Source of the DNA: Actinomycetes bacterium
GTDB taxonomy: Bacteria > Actinomycetota > Actinomycetes > Nanopelagicales > Nanopelagicaceae
Direction of reading: 5' to 3'
Assembly (NCBI GenBank): GCA_025360085.1
Contig: JANYCW010000007.1
Span: 1 to 64,000 of the forward strand
DNA length: 64,000 nt
Part shown: in pieces, positions 48,197-57,425 of the stretch
How positions within the stretch are numbered: the first letter of the stretch is position 1
Layout of the letters: each line of letters starts with the position of its first letter
Made by a program: the position numbers and the translations under genes
Notes under the pieces: model-generated
Databases searched by the model: none
Told to the model about the DNA's origin: nothing
The model's input: the letters and a program-made list of their open reading frames with translations, nothing else

Positions 48197-48206
48197 TTCC
48201 CACATA

Positions 48207-49502
48207 ATGGAATCTCACTCACTGAGTGCTTTAGTAGGCGATATTGCAATCGTCGCAGGACTTATTCTTACCGCATCCCTCTTTGTAGCCGCTGAGATCG
48301 CTCTGATTTCACTTCGAGATAGTCAAATCCGCCAACTAGCAGTTCGAGGAAAACGCGGTGCTCGCGTTGCAAAATTGACGCAAAACCCGACCCGCTTTTT
48401 AGCCGCCGCCCAAATAGGCGTCACCGTCTGCGGCTTTTTATCGGCAGCCCTTGGCGCAGAAAAGCTGGGTAGCTACGTAATCCCATGGCTTGAAGGCCAA
48501 GGTCTATCCCATGGACTCAGCACTACGATCTCAATTATTGGAGTAACGCTGGTCATCGCTTATTTTTCACTTGTCTTCGGCGAGCTGGTGCCAAAGCGCT
48601 TAGCTCTCTTTCGCTCTGAGGAAATCTCGTTGGTATCGGCCGGCATCATCGATGTCATCGCCAAGATTTTTCGTCCAATAATTTGGTTACTATCACGCTC
48701 TACTGATTTTGTAGTACGTGCATTTGGTATTGATCCAAAAGAGGCGCGAAGTGCCATGAGTGAAGAAGAGCTCCTTGATTTAGTCGCAGGTCATGCAGCC
48801 CTTACAGCTGAAGAGCGCGATATTGTCGAAGAAGTATTTAACGCATCAGAGAGAAAGGTTCATGAAGTCATGGTGCCGCGTACCGAAGTTGATTTTATGG
48901 ATGCCTCATTGTCGGTCGGAAAAGCCATTGAATTGGCCGTTGATAAAGCCCATTCGCGCTACCCAGTTGTCCGAGGGTCCTCCGATGAAGTCGTTGGTTT
49001 TATTCATGTCCGTGATTTATTGGATACTTCACTTGCCAGCAAATCAACTAAAATCATTGAGCTCTCACGCGAGATAATGTTCTTACCCGGCACCAAAGGT
49101 GTTTTACCCGCATTGACTGAGATGCGTCTGCAAGGCCAACACGTGGCAATCGTTTTAGATGAGTATGGTGGAACCGATGGCATTGTCACGCTTGAAGACT
49201 TAGTTGAATGTCTCATTGGTGATATCCGTGATGAATATGACGTCCCTGAGATTGATGTAAATCAAGAAACACGTACCGGAGATTTTGAGGTCGATGGTTT
49301 GATCTCGATCGAGGATTTAATTGAGCAGACAAAGGTAGAGATTCCCGATGGCCCATTCGAAACCGCTAGTGGCTTCGTGATGCATTATTTAGGACGAATC
49401 CCACGCGAAAATGATGTAGTAAAAGTAAATGGCTTTAGAATTACGGTTCTTTCGATGGAGGGCAAACGCGCTGGCCAGTTATTAATCTCTCGAACCGCAT
49501 GA
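48207..49502 (+). CDS. CNNM/CorC (hemolysin-C) family membrane protein
   Basis: A 431-residue protein with an N-terminal DUF21 (CNNM) membrane domain of three or four helices (about 10-30, 65-85, 100-125 and 140-160), a pair of CBS repeats (about 205-330, with VMVPRTEVDFM, SRYPVVRGSSDEVVGFIHVRDLL and IVLDEYGGTDGIVTLEDL) and a C-terminal CorC_HlyC domain (DFEVDGLISIEDL to VLSMEGKRAGQLL). Relatives take part in Mg or Co resistance and export; despite the old name a hemolysin role is unlikely. trpS follows 19 bases later. Confidence 0.9.
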   Translation: MESHSLSALVGDIAIVAGLILTASLFVAAEIALISLRDSQIRQLAVRGKRGARVAKLTQNPTRFLAAAQIGVTVCGFLSAALGAEKLGSYVIPWLEGQGLSHGLSTTISIIGVTLVIAYFSLVFGELVPKRLALFRSEEISLVSAGIIDVIAKIFRPIIWLLSRSTDFVVRAFGIDPKEARSAMSEEELLDLVAGHAALTAEERDIVEEVFNASERKVHEVMVPRTEVDFMDASLSVGKAIELAVDKAHSRYPVVRGSSDEVVGFIHVRDLLDTSLASKSTKIIELSREIMFLPGTKGVLPALTEMRLQGQHVAIVLDEYGGTDGIVTLEDLVECLIGDIRDEYDVPEIDVNQETRTGDFEVDGLISIEDLIEQTKVEIPDGPFETASGFVMHYLGRIPRENDVVKVNGFRITVLSMEGKRAGQLLISRTA

Positions 49503-49521
49503 AGTGTGAAAGAATTACGGC

Positions 49522-50520
49522 ATGGCAAAAATGCGTGTCTTATCAGGGATTCAGCCCACTAGTGACTCTTTTCATTTAGGAAACTATTTAGGCGCCTTAA
49601 AGCAGTGGGTCGAGCTACAAGAAGATCATGATGCTTTTTACTGCATAGTTGATTTACATGCCCTAACGATTGAGACCGAACCTGCGTTGATTCGAAAGCG
49701 AACATTGGCTTCGGCGGCGCAGTTAATGGCGCTTGGAATTTCATCAAAAAAATCAACGCTCTTTGTGCAGTCACAAGTTCCACAGCACAATCAACTGGGT
49801 TGGTTAATGGAGTGTATGGCAGGCTTTGGTGAGGCAAGTCGTATGACCCAGTTCAAAGATAAATCATTAAAATTTGGCACTGACAGCGCTCGCGTTGGTT
49901 TATTTACTTATCCGATGTTACAAGCCGCCGACATTTTGTTGTATCAAGCAGATTGTGTTCCGGTTGGGGAAGATCAACGCCAACACATCGAGCTCACACG
50001 GGATTTGGCAGGTCGTTTCAATTCACGATACGGCCAAACGTTTACAATTCCGGATGGTTATATTTTAAAAACTGCCGCGAAAATAAATGACTTACAGGAG
50101 CCAAGCGCCAAAATGAGTAAGTCATCGGGCTCAGAATCTGGTGTCATAGAAATTATGGATACTCCAGAAGTAAATGCTAAAAAGATTAAGAGTGCCATAA
50201 CCGATGCTGGTAATGAGGTCCGCTTTGATGAAAAGGAAAAGCCAGGAATAAGTAACTTACTTACGATTCATAGCGCAATTTCAGGTAACTCAATCTCCTC
50301 ACTGGAATCAGAGTTCGGCGATAAGGGATATGGCGTATTTAAATCGGCGGTCGCCGACGTTGTCGTGGAGTATCTGCGCCCTATTCGACAACGAGCCTTA
50401 GATCTTTTAGAGGATGAAAAATTTTTAGTCGATCTCTTGCACGAAGGCGCCGCCAAAGCACGGATCGTTGCCGCGCACACTCTCGAAAAGGCCTATAAAA
50501 ACCTCGGAACGGTGGCTTAA
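49522..50520 (+). CDS. trpS: tryptophanyl-tRNA synthetase
   Basis: A 332-residue class I aminoacyl-tRNA synthetase. The HIGH-like motif is [31 protein letters not shown] is the ATP/Trp pocket, and AKMSKSSG is the KMSKS loop. The C-terminal anticodon-binding helices are present. The starting [12 protein letters not shown] has the usual bacterial TrpRS form. A weak -10-like AAGAAT lies six bases before ATG. Confidence 0.96.
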   Translation: MAKMRVLSGIQPTSDSFHLGNYLGALKQWVELQEDHDAFYCIVDLHALTIETEPALIRKRTLASAAQLMALGISSKKSTLFVQSQVPQHNQLGWLMECMAGFGEASRMTQFKDKSLKFGTDSARVGLFTYPMLQAADILLYQADCVPVGEDQRQHIELTRDLAGRFNSRYGQTFTIPDGYILKTAAKINDLQEPSAKMSKSSGSESGVIEIMDTPEVNAKKIKSAITDAGNEVRFDEKEKPGISNLLTIHSAISGNSISSLESEFGDKGYGVFKSAVADVVVEYLRPIRQRALDLLEDEKFLVDLLHEGAAKARIVAAHTLEKAYKNLGTVA

Positions 50521-50597
50521 AGCGTGTAATCACTGTCAATATTGGGTTGAGGGTTTGAAACGTTACCTCTCCGATATCAAAACTAGGCCGAGGTGTG

Positions 50598-50627
50598 TTG
50601 AGTTTTCCTATACCTAACTACTAGGCT
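50598..50627 (+). promoter_or_regulatory. candidate promoter of the nucleoside-binding protein gene
   Basis: TTGAGT (50598-50603) and TAGGCT (50622-50627) are 18 bases apart. The -10 hexamer is the same as at several other genes. Transcription would begin near 50634 and leave a 60-base structured leader. Confidence 0.45.
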
Positions 50628-50654
50628 CGCTCGTACACATCAACCTTCTGAGTC

Positions 50655-50683
50655 GCCCTCTTCGGGGCCACGTAGAAGACCCC
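50655..50683 (+). promoter_or_regulatory. structured leader before the BMP gene, possible pseudoknot
   Basis: TCTTC (50659-50663) can pair with GAAGA (50675-50679), and the GGGG that follows the first arm (50664-50667) can pair with CCCC (50680-50683) right after the second arm, making an H-type pseudoknot. A competing hairpin GCCC/GGGC (50655-50668) is also possible. The structure ends three bases before the GGAGG ribosome-binding site. No known riboswitch class was recognised. Confidence 0.35.
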
Positions 50684-50694
50684 TTGGAGGAAAA

Positions 50695-51750
50695 TTGAAG
50701 AAGATATTTCGTCTTGTAGCCGTTGTGGCTGCAGCGGTTCTTACAGTTACTGCATTTATTGCACCACCTGCAACTGCCGCATCAATGGTAAAAGTAGGCA
50801 TTGCATATGACATCGGCGGACGTGGCGATAAGTCATTCAACGATTCAGCAGCAGCTGGACTAGATGCCGCAAAGAAGAAGTTTGGTATTACCGCTAAAGA
50901 AATAACCGTCACCACTGGTTCAGATTCAGAGCGCGAAGACAAGCTCCGCTTGCTTGCTAAAGCTGGATACAACCCAATCATTGCAATTGGTTTCTTATAC
51001 GCTGGTCCAATCAAAGCCGTTGCAGCAGATTACCCAGAAGTTTCATTTGGAATTGTCGATGATGCATCCGTTGATCTTCTCAATGTGGCAAGCCTTGTAT
51101 TTGCTGAAGAGCAAGGTTCATACCTTGCTGGAGTAGCAGCCGCGCTTGCCTCAAAGTCAGGAAAAATTGGCTACATCGGTGGTGTTCGCATTCCATTGCT
51201 TCAGAAGTTTGAAGCCGGCTTTGTTGCCGGAGTTATGGCAACTAAAAAGAGCGCAAAAGTTGACGTTAAATACGTAACTGAGTTCCCAGATTTCTCTGGC
51301 TTTAATGATCCTGCTAAAGCAAAGGTCATTGCTAAAGGAATGATTGATAAGGGCACCGATGTTATTTATTCAGCCGCAGGTGGTTCAGGTGCTGGAAACT
51401 TCGCCGCTGCAACTGAGGCCTCAAGTGCTGGAAAGAAAGTATGGACAATTGGAGTCGACTCCGATCAGTATCTTTCCGCATCGGCTGCTCAAAAGAAGAA
51501 CATGCTTACATCAATGATTAAGCGTGTTGACCGAGCAGTTTATGACGTAATTGCGACTGCCGTTGCAGGTTCGTCGGTTAACGACGTTCTAGATGCCAAA
51601 GCTGGTATTTACGGTCGTCAATATAACTTAGCCCTTGATGGTGTTGGAGTTTCGTACTCTGGTGGTTATATCACTAAGTACAAGGCTCAAATCGATAAGG
51701 CTGCTGCAGCAATTAAGTCAGGAAAGATCAAGGTTCCAACAAAGCCTTAA
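50695..51750 (+). CDS. BMP-family nucleoside ABC transporter binding protein
   Basis: A 351-residue extracellular receptor of the Bmp/PnrA family, which binds purine or other nucleosides. A Sec signal peptide covers about residues 1-28 (cleavage near PATAA/SMVK); no lipobox Cys is present. VGIAYDIGGRGDKSFNDSAAAGL, EEQGSYLAGVAAAL and GKIGYIGGVRIPLLQKFEAGF are diagnostic. The start is TTG 50695 with GGAGG four bases before it. It heads the nucleoside operon, and a large intercistronic hairpin follows it. Confidence 0.92.
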   Translation: MKKIFRLVAVVAAAVLTVTAFIAPPATAASMVKVGIAYDIGGRGDKSFNDSAAAGLDAAKKKFGITAKEITVTTGSDSEREDKLRLLAKAGYNPIIAIGFLYAGPIKAVAADYPEVSFGIVDDASVDLLNVASLVFAEEQGSYLAGVAAALASKSGKIGYIGGVRIPLLQKFEAGFVAGVMATKKSAKVDVKYVTEFPDFSGFNDPAKAKVIAKGMIDKGTDVIYSAAGGSGAGNFAAATEASSAGKKVWTIGVDSDQYLSASAAQKKNMLTSMIKRVDRAVYDVIATAVAGSSVNDVLDAKAGIYGRQYNLALDGVGVSYSGGYITKYKAQIDKAAAAIKSGKIKVPTKP

Positions 51751-51781
51751 ATCTGCCTCGCAGATAAGGTCAATCGAAAGT

Positions 51782-51830
51782 AGCGTTTGGCCCAACAATG
51801 GAGTTAAATCTCCTTGTTGGGCCAAACGCT
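51782..51830 (+). terminator. intercistronic hairpin after the binding-protein gene
   Basis: AGCGTTTGGCCCAACAA (51782-51798) pairs perfectly with 51814-51830, and GGAG/CTCC continue the stem across one bulged base to a 6-base loop. TTTT follows. It lies between the receptor and its ATPase gene and could end most transcripts or protect the upstream mRNA, giving more receptor than transporter. Confidence 0.85.
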
Positions 51831-51870
51831 TTTAATTATCACAATGACTTAAATCAAGGGAGAGCCTCCA

Positions 51871-53376
51871 GTGTCTGTCGCTGTTGAACTAAGGCACATC
51901 TCCAAACGTTTTCCCGGCGTCATCGCCAATAAAGATGTCTCTATGAGCGTAGAAACCGGCACAGTGCATGCCTTAGTTGGTGAAAACGGTGCTGGGAAAT
52001 CCACCGTTATGAAGATTTTGTATGGGATGCAACACCCCGATAGTGGCGAGATTTTAATCAATGGCGAAGAGGTACATTTTAAAAATCCCAACGATGCAAT
52101 ATCTGCAGGCATCGGAATGGTACATCAGCACTTTATGTTAGCCGATAACTTTACAGTTCTTGAAAATATAATTTTGGGATCTGAACCTACGAGCGGAATT
52201 ACAATAGATTTTTCTGCAGCACGCAAGAAAATTGCTGAGATGTCGGCGGCTTATGGACTTGAAATCAATCCAGATATCCTCGTTGAGGAGTTGGGGGTCG
52301 GACAACGCCAACGAGTAGAGATTTTAAAGGTTCTCTATCGAGGCGCGCGGATTCTAATTTTCGATGAACCAACTGCAGTACTTGTGCCCCAAGAAGTTGA
52401 TGATTTATTCAACGCACTAAAAGGCCTTCGAGCTCAAGGTATGGCGATTATCTTTATTTCACATAAGCTCGATGAAGTGCTTCGAGTAGCCGACGATGTA
52501 ACAGTTGTTCGACAGGGATCAATTGTTGCCAAAGTAAAATCTAAAGATGTCACTGCCCGACAGCTAGCCGAACTCATGGTTGGCAGCGAACTCCCCCAAC
52601 CAACGACTCATGGCGATACGCGTCGCGATGAAGTCACACTTTCTCTTACCGATGTATCAATTCCCACATCGACTGGTAGCCGTGATTTGATTTCACATAT
52701 TTCATTTAATTTACAGGCAGGTGAAGTCATTGGAATTGCAGGCGTTGAGGGAAATGGTCAAGCAGAGCTCGTTGAAGCGGTACTAGGGTTGCGTGATTAC
52801 ACAGGCTCAATATCTTTCCGTGGGAAAAAAATCGATCATTTAAGCGTCGCCAGCCGTCATGATGTGGGGATTGGTTTCATACCAGAGGATCGCCAGCGGC
52901 AGGGGCTCATGATGAATTCGCCACTGTGGGAAAATCGAATTCTCGGTCACCAACGCTCAAAGCCGGTCATGCGAGGCTTTATTTTAGATAAGAAAGCGAC
53001 AATCGCCGATACCGCACGCATCATGACCGAATTTGATGTGCGCGCACCAGGCCCGCAGACGTTAGCCACCGCGCTCTCTGGTGGAAATCAACAGAAATTT
53101 ATTGTGGGGCGTGAAATGAGCAAAGCGCCTGCCCTCCTTGTCGCTTCACACCCTACGCGTGGCGTTGATGTTGGAGCGCAAGGCGCGATCTGGGAAGAGC
53201 TTCGACGTGCACGCGAAAATGGAATGGCAATTGTTTTAATCTCTGCCGATTTAGAAGAATTAATTGGGATGTCTGATCGCTTACTTGTGATGTTGCGAGG
53301 TGTTATCACCGCCGAACTCGATCCAGCTAAGACGACCCCCGAACAACTTGGTTCTGCGATGACAGGTGCGGCATGA
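51871..53376 (+). CDS. nucleoside ABC transporter ATPase (double-domain)
   Basis: A 501-residue protein with two ATP-binding cassettes in tandem. The first has Walker A GENGAGKSTVMK, a weak signature VGQRQRVEI and Walker B ILIFDEPTAVL. The second starts near residue 260 and has a degenerate P-loop (GVEGNGQAELVEAV), signature LSGGNQQKFIVGREM and SHPTRGVDVGA. This layout is typical of the sugar/nucleoside group of transporters that work with BMP receptors. GTG 51871 is the start; GGGAG lies about eight bases upstream. It overlaps the first permease by 4 bases. Confidence 0.93.
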   Translation: MSVAVELRHISKRFPGVIANKDVSMSVETGTVHALVGENGAGKSTVMKILYGMQHPDSGEILINGEEVHFKNPNDAISAGIGMVHQHFMLADNFTVLENIILGSEPTSGITIDFSAARKKIAEMSAAYGLEINPDILVEELGVGQRQRVEILKVLYRGARILIFDEPTAVLVPQEVDDLFNALKGLRAQGMAIIFISHKLDEVLRVADDVTVVRQGSIVAKVKSKDVTARQLAELMVGSELPQPTTHGDTRRDEVTLSLTDVSIPTSTGSRDLISHISFNLQAGEVIGIAGVEGNGQAELVEAVLGLRDYTGSISFRGKKIDHLSVASRHDVGIGFIPEDRQRQGLMMNSPLWENRILGHQRSKPVMRGFILDKKATIADTARIMTEFDVRAPGPQTLATALSGGNQQKFIVGREMSKAPALLVASHPTRGVDVGAQGAIWEELRRARENGMAIVLISADLEELIGMSDRLLVMLRGVITAELDPAKTTPEQLGSAMTGAA

Positions 53377-54476
53377 AGAACTTCAAACTCTCCGGATTTT
53401 TCTTAGCCCTTGCTGCACCAGCTGCGGCTGCCGTTGTTTCGATAATTATTTCAAGTTTGGCTGTCCTGGCTACGCACAAATCGCCCATCGAGGCTTATAA
53501 AACGATGTGGGCTTTTGGCACTGAATCGGCCTCGCTCATGCAGGCTCTCAACACTGCGACCCCGTATTACATAGCTGCTATTGCAATTGCAATAACTTTT
53601 CGTGCAGGTCTATTTAATATTGGCGTAGAAGGGCAACTTCGATTAGGCGCCCTCTTTGGCGCATATTTCGGAGCCATGCTCGTTCTTCCTCCAGTGCTCC
53701 ATATTCTCTTCATTATGCTGATTGCAATGTCAATTGGAGGATTGTGGGCGTCGATTGCTGGATATTTAAAAGTTAAACAAGGTGTCAGTGAAGTTATTTC
53801 AACGATAATGTTAAATGCTTTGGCAGGAGGACTTTCGTCTTACTTACTTGCCAATCGCTTTGCAGACCGAACAACGAACTCCAACAATTTATCAACTAAG
53901 AAGATTGCTGCATCGGGACAGTTTCCAGATCTCATGCCGCTGCTCAATAAACTGGGCGTCAAAGATCAACCAGGGGGTGGCGTGTATGGGATGCTTTTTG
54001 TAGCTATTGCACTCGGGGTCACCTTTTGGTTTGTTATTAACCGTACCCGCTTTGGTTTTGAGCTTCGAGCAACAGGGACAAATCCCATTGCCGCGCGCGT
54101 AAGCGGTGTTAACTCAAAGCGAATGACATTTGTAGCCCTTGCCTTATCTGGTGCGGTAGCTGGATTGGCTGGTCTACCCGCGGTCTTAGGTGATACACAC
54201 GCATTTAATATGGGTTTTCGAACTGGAATTGGATTTTCGGCAATCGCAGTTGCACTTTTGGGGCGAAACAATGCAGTTGGTATGGCAATTAGCGCGCTTC
54301 TCTTTGGCTTCTTAGAGGTAAGTTCACGGGCGCTCGAACTCATCGATGTTGCGCCAGAAACATACGTGATTATGCAAGGATCAATTCTTCTATCGTCAGT
54401 AATCGCTTATGAAGTTGTTCGTCGTTACAAAATAACGTTGCAGAGTAGAGAGCTTGCGAAGGTGGTTGGCGCATGA
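53373..54476 (+). CDS. nucleoside ABC transporter permease 1
   Basis: A 367-residue permease with about nine hydrophobic segments. AIAITFRAGLFNIGVEGQLRLGA is the signature of the family (BPD_transp_2), and GFELRATGTNPIAARVSGVN is the ATPase-coupling loop. It overlaps both the ATPase and the second permease by 4 bases (ATGA). Confidence 0.92.
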   Translation: MKNFKLSGFFLALAAPAAAAVVSIIISSLAVLATHKSPIEAYKTMWAFGTESASLMQALNTATPYYIAAIAIAITFRAGLFNIGVEGQLRLGALFGAYFGAMLVLPPVLHILFIMLIAMSIGGLWASIAGYLKVKQGVSEVISTIMLNALAGGLSSYLLANRFADRTTNSNNLSTKKIAASGQFPDLMPLLNKLGVKDQPGGGVYGMLFVAIALGVTFWFVINRTRFGFELRATGTNPIAARVSGVNSKRMTFVALALSGAVAGLAGLPAVLGDTHAFNMGFRTGIGFSAIAVALLGRNNAVGMAISALLFGFLEVSSRALELIDVAPETYVIMQGSILLSSVIAYEVVRRYKITLQSRELAKVVGA

Positions 54477-55708
54477 AGACTAAATCTTTAAAAGCCCTCA
54501 GATATGCCACGATGCTGATCTTTGTGCTTTCATTAATACGAATTCTTACCGGTGCCTCTGACTTAACAAGTGTTGGCACCGCATCTGCCGCTCTTTTACT
54601 TTCGGTTCCAATCGCACTTGCGGGGCTTGGTGGCTTATTTTCTGAACGCGCAGGAGTGGTCAATATAGGCCTCGAAGGTATGATGATTATGGGAGCGTGG
54701 GCAGGCGGAATGATTGGTTCGCAACATGGTCCTTGGATTGGCCTTTTTGCTGCCCTCTGTTTCGGCACCGTAGGCGCTCTCTTACATGCGATTGCGACGA
54801 TTACTTTTGGGGTTGATCACGTCGTATCTGGAGTTGCAATAAATATTATCGCCGCTGGATTAGTCCGCTACATTTCCACGATTTTTTATAAGAGTGGTGC
54901 ATGGCTTGGCCCTTCACAATCTCCCGACGTCGCATCAATTGGCACTAATGGCTTGCCGGTGCTTTCAGGGGGCACATACTTTGGCTGGAAGAGTCCGGAT
55001 TTATTGAGTGTTTTGGCACAAAAGCAGTGGTTTTTCATTTCAGATGTGGCCGCAGTCGTCCGAGGCGTCACTGGTGATCTCTCATATGTCACAATGATTG
55101 CGCTGGCGATTGTTCCTCTCTCTGTATTTATTTTATGGAAAACGCCATTTGGTTTGCGCTTGCGCAGCGCAGGGGAGGCACCCGTTGCCGCTGAGTCATT
55201 AGGCGTCAATGTATATGCAATGAAATATGCAGGCGTTTTAATCTCTGGCGGTCTTGCAGGTTTAGGTGGTGGCTTCTTAGCAATTGTTGCCGCAAATCAT
55301 TATCAAGAAAATCAAGTTGCAGGTCGTGGATATATTGGTCTTGCTGCACTCCTTTTCGGTAATTACCGCCCAGGTGGAATTTTAATGGGTGCTGGTTTAT
55401 TTGGTTTTGCCGATGCACTTCAACTTCGAGACTCCGCATCTATTCATGCCTTAATTCTTCTTATTGTTCTCATCTTGGTCTTTCTTGTCTACCGTGATGT
55501 CAAAAAAGGAAGACTGCTTAAAGCTTCACTTACTTTAGGTTTTGCCGCACTTTCACTTTGGTATTTCTTAGCTGTTGATGAACTGCCGGGTCAGTTAGTT
55601 ACCATGACTCCATACATAACAACTTTGCTCGTTATGTCGCTGGCATCCCAGCGGCTTCGATTGCCCGCTGCCGATGGTATGCCGTATCGCCGTGGTGGAA
55701 TGGCGTGA
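54473..55708 (+). CDS. nucleoside ABC transporter permease 2
   Basis: A 411-residue permease. Family signature: GLGGLFSERAGVVNIGLEGMM and PFGLRLRSAGEAPVAAESLGVN. It has about ten hydrophobic segments, two or three more than usual near the C-terminus (residues 345-400), before a short basic tail. It overlaps cdd by 4 bases (GTGA), tying uptake to the first catabolic enzyme. Confidence 0.92.
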   Translation: MKTKSLKALRYATMLIFVLSLIRILTGASDLTSVGTASAALLLSVPIALAGLGGLFSERAGVVNIGLEGMMIMGAWAGGMIGSQHGPWIGLFAALCFGTVGALLHAIATITFGVDHVVSGVAINIIAAGLVRYISTIFYKSGAWLGPSQSPDVASIGTNGLPVLSGGTYFGWKSPDLLSVLAQKQWFFISDVAAVVRGVTGDLSYVTMIALAIVPLSVFILWKTPFGLRLRSAGEAPVAAESLGVNVYAMKYAGVLISGGLAGLGGGFLAIVAANHYQENQVAGRGYIGLAALLFGNYRPGGILMGAGLFGFADALQLRDSASIHALILLIVLILVFLVYRDVKKGRLLKASLTLGFAALSLWYFLAVDELPGQLVTMTPYITTLLVMSLASQRLRLPAADGMPYRRGGMA

Positions 55709-56106
55709 GTGAAATTAATTGGAGTCAACTTCATACGGCGGCGATTGCTGCAATGAAAACGGCTTATGCACCATACTCAAAGTTTCCAGTGGGAGTTGCA
55801 GCACTTGTCAGTGATGGTCGCATAGTTTCTGGTTGCAATGTTGAGAATGCAAGTTATGGTCTCGGATTGTGTGCCGAATGTGGTTTGGTATCACAATTAA
55901 TCGCAACGGGAGGAGGCCGCTTCATTGCAATCTCCTGCGTTGACGGTCAAGGAAATCCCTTGGCACCGTGCGGACGTTGTCGCCAGTTACTTTTCGAGCA
56001 TGGTGGCCCAAGCGCCCTTTTAATGACCGATGATGGCCCACAAACAATGGCCGCTATGTTGCCTTGGGCCTTTGGCCCAGATGATCTAGACCGTATCGAG
56101 GGATAA
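55705..56106 (+). CDS. cdd: cytidine deaminase
   Basis: Deaminates cytidine and deoxycytidine to the uridines. The 133-residue tetrameric type is shown by YSKFPVGVAALVSDGRIVSGCNVENASYG, the zinc site LCAECG with the catalytic Glu, and PCGRCRQLLFE with the two other Cys ligands. The start is GTG 55705 inside the permease stop. deoA starts directly after its stop. Confidence 0.96.
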   Translation: MSEINWSQLHTAAIAAMKTAYAPYSKFPVGVAALVSDGRIVSGCNVENASYGLGLCAECGLVSQLIATGGGRFIAISCVDGQGNPLAPCGRCRQLLFEHGGPSALLMTDDGPQTMAAMLPWAFGPDDLDRIEG

Positions 56107-57411
56107 ATGGCGCAAACCGAGAGGTTTTCTGCAGTTGAAATCATTGCCGCAAAACGCAATGGCTCTGTGCTCACTGATCCACAGATTGATTGGGTAATCG
56201 AGGCCTACACGCGAGGCGCCGTTGCCGATGAGCAGATGTCGGCGTTGTTAATGGCAATTTTCCTAAATGGAATGGAGCTCGGGGAGATTTCGCGCTGGAC
56301 CGATGCCATGATCAATAGCGGCGAACGAATGAACTGGTCTGTTCTATCGCGACCAACGGTCGATAAACACTCGACTGGGGGAGTTGGTGACAAAATTACT
56401 TTGCCGCTTGCACCTTTAGTTGCAGCATGTGGTGCAGCGGTGCCACAGCTTTCAGGTCGTGGGCTTGGCCATACAGGTGGAACGTTAGACAAGTTAGAGT
56501 CAATTCCAGGTTGGCGCGCATCACTTTCAAATCAAGAGATGTTAAAAGTTCTACAGGATTGTGGGGCGGTCATCTGCGCCGCGGGGGATGGTTTGGCACC
56601 GGCAGATAAAAAACTCTATGCACTGCGAGATGTAACAGCAACGGTTGAAGCTATCCCTCTCATTGCCTCGTCTATCATGAGTAAAAAAATCGCCGAAGGA
56701 ACAAGTGCGTTAGTTTTGGACATCAAAACCGGCGCTGGTGCCTTTATGAAAGATCCACAAAAAGCAAAAGAGTTGGCAGAGGTGATGATTGGCCTTGGAA
56801 AGCGTGCCGGGGTCAAGACTCTGGCATTAGTGACTGCAATGGATGTTCCACTTGGACTTACTGCAGGAAATGCGCTTGAAGTCCGCGAATCTGTAGAAGT
56901 TCTTGCCGGTGGTGGTCCGCCAGATATCGTTGAGTTAACTATTCTCTTTGCGCAGGAAATGTTAGAACTTGCCGGAATTAAAGGTATAGATCCTGCGACC
57001 GCGTTAAAAAATGGAAAGGCGATGGATGTTTGGCGCCAAATGATAAAAGGACAAGGGGGAGACCCGGATGCCAAACTTCCAGTTGCCAAAGAGACTCTCA
57101 TTGTTACCGCAGAGTCATCGGGATTTATTTTAGGAATGGATGCCATGAAAGTAGGAATGGCTGTTTGGCGTTTAGGGGCAGGAAGAACGCGCCAAGGTGA
57201 AGCCGTGCAACTCGCTGCTGGAATTGAGATTCATGCTAAACCTGGGGAGCGCATTAAGCAGGGGGCACCGCTATTTACCCTACATACCGATACGCCTGAA
57301 GCTTTTGTGCGCGCACAGGAGTCCCTCGTAGATAGCGTAGTAATTGGTGATTTACCCGCTAGTGGAAAGTTAGATAGATTGCCACTTGTAGTCGAGCGAA
57401 TTACTCATTAA
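56107..57411 (+). CDS. deoA: pyrimidine-nucleoside/thymidine phosphorylase
   Basis: Phosphorolyses thymidine, deoxyuridine or uridine to base and (deoxy)ribose-1-phosphate. The 434-residue product has [20 protein letters not shown], the family signature [32 protein letters not shown] and [10 protein letters not shown]. The C-terminal PYNP domain is present, with the usual length. Deoxyribose from here would need phosphopentomutase, which is not in the window, before deoC. Confidence 0.96.
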   Translation: MAQTERFSAVEIIAAKRNGSVLTDPQIDWVIEAYTRGAVADEQMSALLMAIFLNGMELGEISRWTDAMINSGERMNWSVLSRPTVDKHSTGGVGDKITLPLAPLVAACGAAVPQLSGRGLGHTGGTLDKLESIPGWRASLSNQEMLKVLQDCGAVICAAGDGLAPADKKLYALRDVTATVEAIPLIASSIMSKKIAEGTSALVLDIKTGAGAFMKDPQKAKELAEVMIGLGKRAGVKTLALVTAMDVPLGLTAGNALEVRESVEVLAGGGPPDIVELTILFAQEMLELAGIKGIDPATALKNGKAMDVWRQMIKGQGGDPDAKLPVAKETLIVTAESSGFILGMDAMKVGMAVWRLGAGRTRQGEAVQLAAGIEIHAKPGERIKQGAPLFTLHTDTPEAFVRAQESLVDSVVIGDLPASGKLDRLPLVVERITH

Positions 57412-57425
57412 GGAGTCAGAGTTTA

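Noticed and set aside
50555-50580. TTGAAA with a TATCAA as an alternative promoter of the BMP gene
   Set aside because: The spacing is only 14 bases; TTGAGT with TAGGCT downstream is a better fit.
50695-56106. Classical purine riboswitch in front of the nucleoside transporter
   Set aside because: The three-way-junction core of the purine class was not found in the leader.
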